NCBI RefSeq assembly: GCF_030160015.1
Contig: NZ_BSNN01000002.1
Span: 124,001-188,000 of the forward strand
DNA: 64,000 nt
Direction: 5' to 3'
Origin: Amylibacter marinus
GTDB taxonomy: Bacteria; Pseudomonadota; Alphaproteobacteria; Rhodobacterales; Rhodobacteraceae
Position numbers and translations under genes: made by a program. The notes below the pieces were generated by a model. It saw only the letters and a program-made list of their open reading frames with translations, was not told where the DNA came from and ran no database searches. Below are positions 36,863-46,274 of this stretch, in pieces; the first letter of the stretch is position 1; each line of letters starts with the position of its first letter.

Positions 36863-37789
36863 TTACCAGCGTCCCGTAGCGCCACCGCCGCTAGAAGAGC
36901 CACCCCCAAAGCCGCCACCGCCGCCAGAAGAGCCGCCACTTGGGCCGTCGTTCGTGGTTTTATGCGCTAAATTTGGGATAGAGCGGTGCTCTTCGGCACT
37001 ATAATCACAGCTGGTGCAATAGGTTTCCACCAGCTCTTCGCCGCGTTTGCTTTCGGTAGGGGGGGTGATTACGCGATGGCGATTGCGCAGTTGGCGTTGC
37101 TGGCAATTAGGGCAGGGACGTAGCCCGACGAGAATCGAGCGCATCTTGGTCTCGAACACCAAAAACAGCGCGATTACCGCGAAAATCGCCAACCCGAAAT
37201 AACCTTCAACTGAGCGCCATAGGGGCGTGCGCTTAAAGGCGATCCAGAGCGAGGGTTTTTCCAACGAGTTGGGAGCGGCAATATCATAGGTAGGTTGCAA
37301 ACGTTTGATGGTCTCTAGAGTTCCTGCCTCTATGCCTCGGCTGTACTCATCCCGCAGGAAATATGGCAAAAAGTGATGATCGATGACCAAACTCATACGA
37401 TCATCATAGATTTTACCATAGCTTTCCCCAAGTTCGATGCGGATTTCACGATCGATAAAAGAGATCAGGATCAATACGCCATCATTGCGCGCCGTGCTAC
37501 CAATCCCCCAAGTATTAAACATGTTTTTCGAAAAGCTCTCCATAGAAGCGCTTTCACCGTATTCGGCGCGGGAATCTATGGTGACCAACGCCAATTCCAA
37601 ATCCAGCTCTTGGCGCAGTTTCACCAAATCTTTGGTAATGCGTGCCTCGGTCTCTGGATCCAAAAGATTAGCGTAATCGCTGATGTAGGGGGTAATGGGA
37701 TCGGGGAAATCCTCGGCCATGGCGGGCTTTGTCGCAAATTGCCCCAAAAACAGGCAGATCGTTAAGACAAGTGTTTTTATAAAATACAT
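36863..37789 (-). CDS. TPM-domain membrane protein with Gly/Ser-rich tail
   Basis: 308 aa from the ATG at 37789, which has AAGGGGG upstream and yields a signal peptide (LTICLFLGQFATKPAMA); an upstream start at 37846 would spoil it. TPM domain at about residues 32-155 (ISDYANLLDPETEARITKDL, GDGVLILI-type NDGVLILISF), one helix near 195-215, a zinc-ribbon-like set CPNC...CTSC and a C-terminal glycine/serine stretch ending GRW. TPM proteins such as YgcG and Psb32 are membrane-anchored; precise role unknown. Confidence 0.82.
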   Translation of the reverse strand: MYFIKTLVLTICLFLGQFATKPAMAEDFPDPITPYISDYANLLDPETEARITKDLVKLRQELDLELALVTIDSRAEYGESASMESFSKNMFNTWGIGSTARNDGVLILISFIDREIRIELGESYGKIYDDRMSLVIDHHFLPYFLRDEYSRGIEAGTLETIKRLQPTYDIAAPNSLEKPSLWIAFKRTPLWRSVEGYFGLAIFAVIALFLVFETKMRSILVGLRPCPNCQQRQLRNRHRVITPPTESKRGEELVETYCTSCDYSAEEHRSIPNLAHKTTNDGPSGGSSGGGGGFGGGSSSGGGATGRW

Positions 37790-37914
37790 AGGGCCCCCTT
37801 GCTTGCTTATATCTATAGCAATGTAGCCAAATTCAAGCCCCCGCACAGGGGTTTTTCTATCTGTGGCCTTTGTGCAGTCTTGTCTTGTGCTGGGGGAATG
37901 TTTAGGAATTACCT

Positions 37915-37959
37915 ATGAACCGAACAAATTGCACAATTTGCATCATTTTAGCCTGCTGA
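37915..37959 (+). CDS. Cys/Ile-rich leader peptide upstream of cysS-cimA
   Basis: A 14-codon frame, MNRTNCTICIILAC, with AGGA at 37904-37907 and 7-nt spacing to ATG. Three Cys (all TGC) and three Ile codons occupy 6 of 14 positions, while the operon beginning 76 nt later encodes cysteinyl-tRNA synthetase and the first enzyme of pyruvate-based isoleucine synthesis. The last Cys and the stop codon lie inside a hairpin followed by a T-rich run. This is the layout of a translational attenuator. No homologue known to me; inference from sequence. Confidence 0.6.
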   Translation: MNRTNCTICIILAC

Positions 37960-37985
37960 TAGCATCGCGGGCGGTTCTTTTATTT
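37951..37985 (+). terminator. Attenuator-like hairpin downstream of the Cys/Ile leader
   Basis: GCCTGC (37951-37956) and GAT (37958-37960) pair with ATC (37964-37966) and GCGGGC (37967-37972), one bulged T and one G-T pair, followed by GGTTCTTTTATTT. The 3' arm CGCGGGC (37966-37972) can instead pair perfectly with GCCCGCG at 38009-38015, close to the cysS start, giving two exclusive structures. Confidence 0.5.
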
Positions 37986-38035
37986 CCAAAACAAATAAAC
38001 AGTGCTAGGCCCGCGGGGAAACGCGCGAGAGAGCC

Positions 38036-39409
38036 ATGACAGAGATAAAGCTATATAACACCAAGTCCCGCTCTAAGGAGGTTTTTACCCCTTTGGATCA
38101 AAACGACGTGCGTATGTATGTTTGTGGGCCCACGGTTTACGATCGCGCACATATTGGCAATGCGCGCCCTGTTGTGGTGTTTGATTTACTATACCGTCTG
38201 TTGCGCCATGTGTATGGGGGGGATCAGGTAACCTATGCACGCAATTTCACCGATGTGGACGATAAAATCAACAAGCGCGCCACCGAAACAGGCCGCGCAA
38301 TTCGCGATATCACAGATGAGACCATTCAGTGGTATTTGGATGATATGGGGGCCTTGGGCGCGCTAGAGCCAGACCATGCCCCGCGTGCCACCGATTACAT
38401 CACGCAGATGATTGATATGATCGCCGAGCTGATTGACAAGGGTCATGCCTATGCTGCCGAAGGGCATGTATTGTTTCGTGTACGCGCGTATGAAAACTAC
38501 GGGTCTCTGTCTGGGCGTTCGGTTGACGATATGATCGCAGGTGCACGCGTCGAGGTGGCCCCCTACAAAGAAGATCCGATGGATTTCGTCTTGTGGAAAC
38601 CATCGGGCAAGGGTGACCCCAGCTGGGATAGCCCATGGGGCAGTGGGCGCCCTGGCTGGCACATCGAGTGTTCCGCGATGGCGCGCGATATCTTGGGCGC
38701 GCGGTTTGATATCCATGGTGGGGGCTTGGATTTGCAATTTCCCCATCATGAGAATGAAATTGCCCAGTCCAAGGCCTGCTGTGGTGAAGACAGTTTCGCA
38801 CAAGTCTGGATGCACAACGAAATGCTACAGGTCGAGGGCAAAAAAATGTCCAAATCTCTGGGCAACTTCTTCACCGTGCGCGATCTATTGGATCAGGGGG
38901 TGCCGGGCGAGGTAATCCGCTTTGTTTTCCTTGGTACGCATTATTCCAAACCTATGGATTGGACGGAAAGAAAACGCCAAGAGGCCGAGGCGACCCTGCG
39001 TAAATGGCGTGCGCTGTGTGATGGGGCCAAGGCTTCGGCAGAGATTGCGCCTTCGGTTCTGTCTGCGATGGCAGATGATCTAAATACACCCGGTGCGATT
39101 GCGGCCTTGCACGAGCTGGCAAAGCGGGGGGATATTGAGGGGCTTAGGGCCTCGGCGTCTTTGCTGGGATTACTTGCCCCATCTATGGGCGACTGGGTTG
39201 ATACTGGTGGTGATGTGGATTTATCTGCCTATGTGGCCTTGATTTCTGATGCCAGAACCAGCGCAATGCAGACCAAGGATTTTTCCGAAGTAGATCGCCT
39301 AAAGCAAGCCTATATAACCGCCGGATTAGAGGTTCAGATGAGCAAGGCAGGGGTTGAATTGGTGCCCACTGCAGGCTTCAATGTTGAATTATTGGAGGGC
39401 CTATTATGA
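38036..39409 (+). CDS. cysS: Cysteinyl-tRNA synthetase
   Basis: 457-aa class I enzyme charging tRNA-Cys. Signature HIGNARP (HIGH motif) and KKMSKSLGN (KMSKS) are present, as are zinc ligands in [16 protein letters not shown] and HHENE. Normal length. The start overlaps nothing upstream but lies in the control region with the Cys/Ile leader. Its stop overlaps the cimA start (ATGA), so the two are translationally coupled. Confidence 0.97.
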   Translation: MTEIKLYNTKSRSKEVFTPLDQNDVRMYVCGPTVYDRAHIGNARPVVVFDLLYRLLRHVYGGDQVTYARNFTDVDDKINKRATETGRAIRDITDETIQWYLDDMGALGALEPDHAPRATDYITQMIDMIAELIDKGHAYAAEGHVLFRVRAYENYGSLSGRSVDDMIAGARVEVAPYKEDPMDFVLWKPSGKGDPSWDSPWGSGRPGWHIECSAMARDILGARFDIHGGGLDLQFPHHENEIAQSKACCGEDSFAQVWMHNEMLQVEGKKMSKSLGNFFTVRDLLDQGVPGEVIRFVFLGTHYSKPMDWTERKRQEAEATLRKWRALCDGAKASAEIAPSVLSAMADDLNTPGAIAALHELAKRGDIEGLRASASLLGLLAPSMGDWVDTGGDVDLSAYVALISDARTSAMQTKDFSEVDRLKQAYITAGLEVQMSKAGVELVPTAGFNVELLEGLL

Positions 39410-41028
39410 CCCGTGAACGTATCTACCTCTACGATACCACGCTGCGTGATGGGCAACAGACCCAAGGGGTTGATTTCTCGGCGGCGGATAAAACACGCAT
39501 TGCCAAGGCATTGGATGCGCTGGGCATAGATTATGTCGAGGGCGGTTGGCCCGGAGCAAACCCAACGGACAGTGATTTTTTTGACGCCGCGCCTAACCTA
39601 AGCGCCACCTTCACGGCCTTTGGCATGACCAAGCGGGCAGGGCGATCTGCCGAGAACGACGATGTCTTGGCCGCGGTTCTGAATGCCAAAACACCTGCGG
39701 TATGTTTGGTGGGAAAATCCCATGACTACCATGTGACAAAGGCGCTGAACATAACGCTGGATGAAAACCTAGAGAACATCCGCGCCAGCATTCAGCATAT
39801 TGTGGCACAGGGCCGTGAGGCGCTGTTTGACTGTGAGCATTTCTTTGATGGGTATCGGGCCAATCCCGATTATGCATTGAAAACCGCAAAGGCGGCCTAT
39901 GAGGCGGGTGCGCGTTGGGTTGTTCTGTGTGATACCAATGGCGGGGCTTTGCCTGATGCAGTGAAAGAGGCGACCCTAGCCGCCATTGGCGCCGGCATCC
40001 CAGGGGATCATTTGGGCATCCATACCCATAACGACACAGAGCATGCGGTGGCAAATTCACTGGCGGCAATCGATGCTGGTGCGCGCCAAATCCAAGGCAC
40101 GCTGAATGGGTTAGGAGAGCGCTGCGGCAACGCTAATCTGGTGACCCTTATCCCTACCTTGCTACTGAAACAGCCCTATGCAGAAAAGTATTGCTGTGGC
40201 GTTACCTCTGATAAACTGGATCAACTGACCAGCCTGTCCAGAATGTTGGATGATATTCTAAATCGCGTGCCAAATAAAACAGCGGCCTATGTAGGCGGGT
40301 CGGCCTTCGCACATAAGGCGGGCCTGCATGCATCGGCAATTCTGAAAGACCCCAGCACATACGAACATGTGGATCCCGCGCTGGTGGGAAATGCGCGTAT
40401 AATTCCGATGTCGAACCAAGCAGGACAGAGCAACCTGCGAAAGCGTCTGGCCGACGCGGGGCTTAGCGTGGAAAAAGGCGATCCTCGGTTGGCGGAAATT
40501 CTAACGCAGATCAAGGAACGCGAAGACCAAGGCTATGCCTATGATAGTGCACAGGCCTCCTTTGAAATCTTGGCGCGCAAAATTCTGGGGCAGATGCCGA
40601 ACTTTTTCGAGGTAAAGCGGTATCGGGTAACCGTAGAGCGGCGCAAAAACAAATATGACAAGATGGTTTCGGTTTCCGAGGCCGTGGTCGTGGCCAAAAT
40701 CGGCAAAGAGAAACTGTTGTCCGTATCAGAAAGCATGGATCAGGAGGCAGGCGACCAAGGGCCAGTGAATGCACTGAGTCGCGCCCTGGCCAAGGACTTA
40801 GGCCCGTATCAACAATATATAGACGACATGCGGTTGGTGGATTTTAAGGTACGCATAACCGGCAGTGGTACAGATGCGGTAACCCGCGTGGTTATCGACA
40901 GCCAAGATAGCGCTGGGCAGCGTTGGTCAACTGTGGGGGTCTCGGCCAATATCGTGGATGCCAGTTTCGAGGCCCTGTTGGATGCCATCTATTGGAAGCT
41001 GATCCGTGATGGCGCCATGGCTGTTTGA
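39406..41028 (+). CDS. cimA: (R)-citramalate synthase
   Basis: Condenses pyruvate and acetyl-CoA, the threonine-independent entry to isoleucine. 540 aa: HMGL-like TIM barrel opening [19 protein letters not shown], metal motif in [30 protein letters not shown], and a C-terminal LeuA allosteric dimer domain (from about residue 410) that usually senses isoleucine. The length and GxQxxG-type start match CimA rather than LeuA or homocitrate synthase. In an operon with cysS. Confidence 0.92.
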   Translation: MTRERIYLYDTTLRDGQQTQGVDFSAADKTRIAKALDALGIDYVEGGWPGANPTDSDFFDAAPNLSATFTAFGMTKRAGRSAENDDVLAAVLNAKTPAVCLVGKSHDYHVTKALNITLDENLENIRASIQHIVAQGREALFDCEHFFDGYRANPDYALKTAKAAYEAGARWVVLCDTNGGALPDAVKEATLAAIGAGIPGDHLGIHTHNDTEHAVANSLAAIDAGARQIQGTLNGLGERCGNANLVTLIPTLLLKQPYAEKYCCGVTSDKLDQLTSLSRMLDDILNRVPNKTAAYVGGSAFAHKAGLHASAILKDPSTYEHVDPALVGNARIIPMSNQAGQSNLRKRLADAGLSVEKGDPRLAEILTQIKEREDQGYAYDSAQASFEILARKILGQMPNFFEVKRYRVTVERRKNKYDKMVSVSEAVVVAKIGKEKLLSVSESMDQEAGDQGPVNALSRALAKDLGPYQQYIDDMRLVDFKVRITGSGTDAVTRVVIDSQDSAGQRWSTVGVSANIVDASFEALLDAIYWKLIRDGAMAV

Positions 41029-41792
41029 TGCCAGAATTGGTTCAAGCCTGCGCCGCTGCGGTACAACGCGGAGATCCGGATCGTTTTCTCTCTGCGATGA
41101 GCGCACCTGTCGACCAGCGGGGATCTTTGCTTGTTCTGTATGCCTTTAATCTAGAAATCGTGCGTGCACCTTGGGTTACCAAAGAGGCATTAATTGCAGA
41201 AATGCGTCTGCAATGGTGGCTGGATGCAATCGACGAGATTTACGCAGGCCAAATACCTAAAGGGCATCAGGTGGTCACCCCATTGGCGGATGTGATCAAG
41301 CAACATTCCTTGCCGAAAGAGCTGTTTCAGCAATTAATCTCTGCGCGCAAGTGGGATATATATGCTGACCCCCATGCTGATGCCTTTGCGTTTGAGGATT
41401 ATATGCGCGCAACGGCGGGCAACTTGATGGCGCTATGCGCCTGCACGCTTGGCGGATGCGATTTAGATAAGGCCATAGAGTTCGGCTATGGAGACGGTAT
41501 TGCGCGGCTATTTCGTGCGATACCGGCGCTGGAGAATGCGCAGAAAACCCCGCTGATTGATGGGCGTGGGGTGGCCATCGCGCGCTTGGCCAAGCGTGCG
41601 TTGGGGGCGCTGGACGCAGGCGCAAGCCGTGACAGGCGGGTATTCCCCGCCTATCGTGCGGCATGGATGGCGCGCCCGGTTCTGCGGCGTGTGTTAAAAG
41701 ACCCCGCATCTGTATCCACAGATGATTTACACTTCTCGCCCTTTGGGACAAAAATGCGCCTGATAAGCAAGGTGTTCTTGGGGCGCTATTAA
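41028..41792 (+). CDS. Squalene/phytoene synthase-like protein (NDUFAF6-type)
   Basis: 254 aa from the ATG at 41028 that shares a base with the cimA stop. The motif MRLQWWLDAIDEIY and GNLMALCACTLGG are those of the short alphaproteobacterial trans-isoprenyl synthase-like family related to mitochondrial NDUFAF6. The aspartate-rich motifs of true phytoene synthases are incomplete, and no carotenoid genes are nearby, so carotenoid synthesis is doubtful. Confidence 0.78.
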   Translation: MPELVQACAAAVQRGDPDRFLSAMSAPVDQRGSLLVLYAFNLEIVRAPWVTKEALIAEMRLQWWLDAIDEIYAGQIPKGHQVVTPLADVIKQHSLPKELFQQLISARKWDIYADPHADAFAFEDYMRATAGNLMALCACTLGGCDLDKAIEFGYGDGIARLFRAIPALENAQKTPLIDGRGVAIARLAKRALGALDAGASRDRRVFPAYRAAWMARPVLRRVLKDPASVSTDDLHFSPFGTKMRLISKVFLGRY

Positions 41793-41795
41793 CGC

Positions 41796-43007
41796 CTAGG
41801 TGCTGGGCTGTGCCGCATTAATCCGCGATAGCCAGAACAAGGCGCCAGAGGCGATCAATATAAACGGGATCATCGCAAGGTTAACCGCTGTCCAACCCTC
41901 GATTGGTGTGCCACCCGAACAATTCATCAATCCCCCAGAGGCAAGTGACGCAAGGGTTACAAAGCCAAAGACAAAGAAGTCATTCATCCCTTGCACAGCC
42001 CCTTGTTCTTCGGGGCGGTGGGCGCTGGCCAGCATCGATGTGGCGCCAATAAATCCAAAATTCCACCCGATGCCCAGCAAGATGAGCCCTGTATAAAAAT
42101 TAGCAAGGGCAACGCCCGCTAGATCGGCAACACCGGCTAGGGCCAAGATCATCAACCCCAAAAACACGATGCGTTCTGATCCATATCTGGCAATCAAGTG
42201 ACCGGTGAAAAAGCTGGGGACAAACATGCCAAGAACATGGGCCATCACCACATCCGCCGCGTGATTTTGCGTGTATCCACAGCCGACTACGGCCAAAGGC
42301 GTTGATGTCATCACCAAATTCATCAGGGCATACGAGACCATGCCACAAATTATGGCCACTGCAATGCGTGGAGTTTTCAATAGCTCTAGGCGAGATCGGC
42401 TGGGTAGGGCATCGTGTTTTGGTGCCGCAGGTCGCGGGATATCAAGAAGCATAAACAGACCAGCCCCCAAAAGATTGATCATAACAACTGCCAAATAAAC
42501 CCCCAGAAACGGGACAACAAACATTTCTGCTGTCAGCTTGACAAGTTGAGGCCCAAATACCGCTGAAATCAGCCCCCCCGCCATCACATAAGAGATGGCC
42601 TTGGGACGAAAGGATTCTGTGACGCTGTCAACGGCGGCAAATCGGAAAAAACCTTGTGCCGACATATAGATACCGGTGAAGTATGACCCCAGTAAAAACA
42701 GGCTAAATGAATTGATATGCAGTGCATAGGCGCAGAGAATGGCCCCGATCACGCCCCCCAATGCGCCAATTAAAAAACCAGCCTTCCGACCCAATTTTTG
42801 CATGACATTGGCCAACCATGGTGCGGTGGTCATCGATCCAAATACAATCAGTGAAATCGGCAAGGTCGCCCAGCAAATATTGGATGCCATCGATTGCCCT
42901 GCAAGACCCGCCACCACAAATATCATGGGCATTTGCGCCCCAAGAAAGGCCTGAGCGCAGACCAATAGAATAAGGTTTCGTTTAGCGGTTGGTGTCAGTG
43001 CTGTCAT
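41796..43007 (-). CDS. MFS transporter
   Basis: 403 aa with about twelve hydrophobic helices and an MFS loop 2-3 pattern (WLANVMQKLGRKAGFLIGAL). Its start overlaps the end of cobB by 26 nt, so it belongs to the same minus-strand operon as cobA-cobB, which might suggest a link to cobalamin or a corrinoid precursor. Substrate unknown. Confidence 0.82.
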   Translation of the reverse strand: MTALTPTAKRNLILLVCAQAFLGAQMPMIFVVAGLAGQSMASNICWATLPISLIVFGSMTTAPWLANVMQKLGRKAGFLIGALGGVIGAILCAYALHINSFSLFLLGSYFTGIYMSAQGFFRFAAVDSVTESFRPKAISYVMAGGLISAVFGPQLVKLTAEMFVVPFLGVYLAVVMINLLGAGLFMLLDIPRPAAPKHDALPSRSRLELLKTPRIAVAIICGMVSYALMNLVMTSTPLAVVGCGYTQNHAADVVMAHVLGMFVPSFFTGHLIARYGSERIVFLGLMILALAGVADLAGVALANFYTGLILLGIGWNFGFIGATSMLASAHRPEEQGAVQGMNDFFVFGFVTLASLASGGLMNCSGGTPIEGWTAVNLAMIPFILIASGALFWLSRINAAQPST

Positions 43008-44277
43008 GGGATTGCCTGTCGATTATGTGGGCGAAACTGCCTGCATAATGTCCGTTTATCAAGCCAATATCGCCCAAACTTGAATTTTCTGCATCTTTGG
43101 CCGCAAACAGCGGCTGACCGCGGGCGCGCAGGGTTGTTGCATAATGGAACTCGTGCCCCATCAAATCACCTTGCCAAAACCCATATGGTGATAATCTGCG
43201 ATACCCTAGATGTAGTTTTCTTGTTTCGAAGCTGGTTTCTAGATCAAGCAGGCCAAGCATCTGATGGCGGGTTCCATCCGCATCGATCAAACCCTGCCCC
43301 ATAGCCATATAGCCCCCGCATTCGCCATAAACGGAGGCAGCGTTACGTACGCCACTTAGGAAGGCAGAATTGCTGGCAAGGCGCGCCGCATGCAATTCAG
43401 GATAACCACCGGGTAAAAAGACAAGGTCTGCATCCGGAACCGGTGCTTGATCCGCCAATGGGGAAAAAAACGAAAGAGTGGCGCCAGCGTCGCGCCAATC
43501 ACGCAAGATATGCGGGTAGGCAAAGGCAAAGGCCGCATCTGATGCCACCGCAATATTTTGCGCTGGGGGCGCAAGGGGGGGCTGCGCAACATCTGCGCAT
43601 TTGGTAGGCTGCATCAGGGCCATAAGCGCGTCTAAATCAACTGCATCAGACACCAAACGCGCCGCCTGATTTAAAAACAAATCGAGGTCAGCGTGTTCCG
43701 CCGCCTGTACCAAACCTAAATGGCGCGAAGGCATATTCAGAGTCTTCGTACGATAAAGAGCGCCCAAAACTGGAATTTCCAGAGGTTCAAGCGCGCGACG
43801 TAGCATTGTCTCGTGTCGAGGGCTACCGACCTTGTTGAGAATAAGCCCTGCTATTTTCACCGCCGGATCATGATTGGCAAAGCCCGCGGCAACGGCCGCC
43901 ACCGATTGCGCTTGTGACGCCACATCCAACACCAAGACCACCGGTAGGTTTAAAATTCGGGCCAAGTTTGCGGTTGAACCTTGACCAATTGGCGGGGCAC
44001 CATCAAACAAGCCCATCGCACCTTCGACAATTAGGGGAACATTTCCTTGGGCTAGGGATTGGATGCGGGGGGGGCTCATGGCCCATGCATCCAGATTTAT
44101 ACATGTACCATCAGAAGCGGCCATGTGAAACCTTGGGTCAATGTAATCTGGGCCGCTTTTGGCGGATCGCACTCTCTGGCCGCGAATGTTGAGCGCGCGC
44201 AACAGGCCAAGCGTCACAGTTGTTTTGCCGCTAGCTGATGATGGTGCGGATATGATTATGCCGCTGGTCTGGCTCAC
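42982..44277 (-). CDS. cobB: (Hydrogeno)cobyrinate a,c-diamide synthase
   Basis: 431 aa. N-terminal P-loop SAPSSASGKTTVTLGLLRAL and DYIDPRFH; C-terminal class I glutamine amidotransferase domain with catalytic Cys in VYGECGGYMAMGQGL and His in MGHEFHYAT. It amidates the a and c side chains of the corrin ring. Overlaps cobA by 4 nt. Whether the substrate is cobalt-free depends on the pathway variant. Confidence 0.94.
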   Translation of the reverse strand: MSQTSGIIISAPSSASGKTTVTLGLLRALNIRGQRVRSAKSGPDYIDPRFHMAASDGTCINLDAWAMSPPRIQSLAQGNVPLIVEGAMGLFDGAPPIGQGSTANLARILNLPVVLVLDVASQAQSVAAVAAGFANHDPAVKIAGLILNKVGSPRHETMLRRALEPLEIPVLGALYRTKTLNMPSRHLGLVQAAEHADLDLFLNQAARLVSDAVDLDALMALMQPTKCADVAQPPLAPPAQNIAVASDAAFAFAYPHILRDWRDAGATLSFFSPLADQAPVPDADLVFLPGGYPELHAARLASNSAFLSGVRNAASVYGECGGYMAMGQGLIDADGTRHQMLGLLDLETSFETRKLHLGYRRLSPYGFWQGDLMGHEFHYATTLRARGQPLFAAKDAENSSLGDIGLINGHYAGSFAHIIDRQSHDSTDTNR

Positions 44278-45128
44278 GTCGCCTCTGCGGGGCGGCCACG
44301 GCCCAAGGGGTCAAGATTGCGCGGAGGGGTGCCGATGATCATACCTTGCCAATCGAGCACTTGGCGCATGAGAACCGAACGCCCGACACAGATGATTGCA
44401 GGGGGTTCAAAGGCTGATTTCTCGACATCTGTCTCTAGCGTGCCCAGGGTTGTTTCTAGGACCTGTTGATCTGGGGTTGTGGCGTTACTGACAAGGGCAA
44501 CGGGCTCGTCTGCCGCGCGTCCTGCCGCCAATAGGGCATCTGCGATACGCGATATATGTTTGATGCCCATATAGATAACCAAAACTTGGCTACCTTGGGA
44601 AATTGCTGACCAATTTAACGAGCTGGGGGTATTGCCGTTCTGATCATGGCCCGTCACGAAAGTAACCGATTGGTTTACGTCGCGGTGGGTAACCGGAATG
44701 CCAGCATAGGCCAATCCGCCAATTCCAGCCGAGATGCCGGGAATAATACGGATGGGAATGCCATGCTGTACCAATGTTTGCGCCTCTTCGCCGCCACGCC
44801 CAAAAACGAATGGGTCGCCCCCCTTTAGGCGCAGAACGCGACGACCCGCCTGAGCCAAATCCACCAATTGCAGGGATATATCGCGCTGTTTTGCGGACGG
44901 TTTACCCCCGCGTTTCCCAGCATAAATCAGTTCCGCGCTGTCAGAGGCCCATTCTAATATCTTAGGGCCAACCAATGCATCATAGACGATAACATCTGCT
45001 TGGCGAAGGGCGTTTAGGGCGTGCAGGGTCAGCAACCCGGGATCACCAGGGCCTGCGCCGCACAGCCAAACCCAACCCTGATCAAGCGTGGGCCATTCAT
45101 GAGCGGGGAGAAGATTCGTATGTTCCAT
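44274..45128 (-). CDS. cobA: Uroporphyrinogen-III C-methyltransferase
   Basis: 284 aa. SAM-dependent methylation at C2 and C7 to precorrin-2, the branch point to B12 and siroheme. Motifs: VWLCGAGPGDPGLLTLHALN, VYDALVG, RLKGGDPFVFGRGGEEAQ, and IPVTHRD. No fused CysG domains. First gene of the minus-strand cobA-cobB-MFS unit and divergent from cbiD. Confidence 0.95.
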   Translation of the reverse strand: MEHTNLLPAHEWPTLDQGWVWLCGAGPGDPGLLTLHALNALRQADVIVYDALVGPKILEWASDSAELIYAGKRGGKPSAKQRDISLQLVDLAQAGRRVLRLKGGDPFVFGRGGEEAQTLVQHGIPIRIIPGISAGIGGLAYAGIPVTHRDVNQSVTFVTGHDQNGNTPSSLNWSAISQGSQVLVIYMGIKHISRIADALLAAGRAADEPVALVSNATTPDQQVLETTLGTLETDVEKSAFEPPAIICVGRSVLMRQVLDWQGMIIGTPPRNLDPLGRGRPAEAT

Positions 45129-45188
45129 ATCTGTGTTATGCAGGATGTCGGGCAGAATGGCGAGCCAGAAGCGTCGAAAATATCACCG

Positions 45189-45217
45189 TTGGCGTCAGAG
45201 AAAATCATCCCTATAGT
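45189..45217 (+). promoter_or_regulatory. Predicted promoter of cbiD
   Basis: TTGGCG (45189-45194), 17-nt spacer, TATAGT (45212-45217). The expected start site falls about one base ahead of the ATG at 45225, which would make a leaderless message. Confidence 0.45.
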
Positions 45218-45224
45218 CTGTCGC

Positions 45225-46274
45225 ATGACACGCAAACCAACAGGGGAATTGCGCCGTGGCTGGACCACAGGCGCCTGCGCAACAGCGGCAACCAAGGCCG
45301 CCTTGCAGGCGCTGTGGGGTGGGGAAACCCCCAAAACCGTAACCATAGAATTGCCACGTGGGGAATGCCCGAAATTCGATGTTGCACACAGCGCATATGG
45401 GAAGGGTTGGGCCGAGGTTGGAATCATAAAAGACGCAGGGGATGATCCGGATGTTACCCATGGCGCATTGATTATTTCGCGCGTTTGCATGGGGGATGAT
45501 GGGATTGAATTTCGGGCGGGTGAGGGCGTGGGGACGGTTACCAAGGCTGGATTGCCATTGGCAATTGGCGAGGCGGCGATCAACCCAAAGCCGCGAGAAA
45601 TGATGAGAAATATTGTTTTAGAACAATGCTCTGCATTTAATACTTCACCTAATGTTCAGATTGAAATTTCCATCCCAAATGGCGCTGAGATTGCCAAGAA
45701 AACGTGGAATGGACGATTGGGAATCATTGGCGGTCTATCGGTTCTGGGAACCACAGGAATTGTACGCCCCTTTAGCTGTGCCGCTTGGATCGCCTCTATT
45801 CATCGTGGCATAGACGTGGCCCGCGCCGAGGGCGTGGTGCATGTGGCCGGATGTACGGGTGCCACCTCGGAAAAGGTGGTTCAAGAGCTATATGGATTAC
45901 CGGAATTTGCAATGCTGGATATGGGCGATTTCGCAGGTGGGATGCTAAAATACTTGCGCAAGAACCCGATCGCCAACGTCACCATTGGCGGTGGAATTGG
46001 AAAGATGGCGAAATTGGCGCAGGGTGCCGTTGATTTGCATTCCGCGCGTAGTCAGGTGGATTTCGCGCATTTGAATCAATGGTGCCCTGTGGATGTATCA
46101 CAGGCGAATACCACATTAGAAGCCTATCAACTGGCAGGGCCCGAACTAGCACAGGCTATCGCAGATCATGCTAGACAGGCTGTTGAGAGACAGTTGGGTG
46201 GTGCGCAGATTGCCATCGATACGGTGGTGATTGATCGGGCGGGCACTGTTTTGGCACGGTCTGCTGATGAATAG
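45225..46274 (+). CDS. cbiD: Cobalt-precorrin-5B (C1)-methyltransferase
   Basis: 349 aa from ATG at 45225, chosen because CbiD proteins begin just before LRRGWTTGACATAATKAAL; longer frames reach back into cobA on the other strand. Other blocks: ELPRGE, DAGDDPDVTHG, GGVGTVTKAGLPLAIGE-like GEGVGTVTKAG and GGGIGKMAKLAQG. Contracts the corrin ring at C1. Co-transcribed with cobK, whose start overlaps its stop. Confidence 0.93.
   Translation: MTRKPTGELRRGWTTGACATAATKAALQALWGGETPKTVTIELPRGECPKFDVAHSAYGKGWAEVGIIKDAGDDPDVTHGALIISRVCMGDDGIEFRAGEGVGTVTKAGLPLAIGEAAINPKPREMMRNIVLEQCSAFNTSPNVQIEISIPNGAEIAKKTWNGRLGIIGGLSVLGTTGIVRPFSCAAWIASIHRGIDVARAEGVVHVAGCTGATSEKVVQELYGLPEFAMLDMGDFAGGMLKYLRKNPIANVTIGGGIGKMAKLAQGAVDLHSARSQVDFAHLNQWCPVDVSQANTTLEAYQLAGPELAQAIADHARQAVERQLGGAQIAIDTVVIDRAGTVLARSADE

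Noticed and set aside
37839-37856. CCCC-GCACA-GGGG-TTTTT upstream of the cysS leader as a terminator
   Set aside because: Only a 4-bp stem, and nothing on the plus strand upstream would need terminating.
45021-45224. Extended cbiD start inside cobA
   Set aside because: Would overlap the divergent gene by over 100 bp; CbiD homologues begin shortly before LRRGWTTGACATAA.
45129-45224. Cobalamin riboswitch between cobA and cbiD
   Set aside because: Only about 96 bp are available and no B12-box-like sequence is visible.
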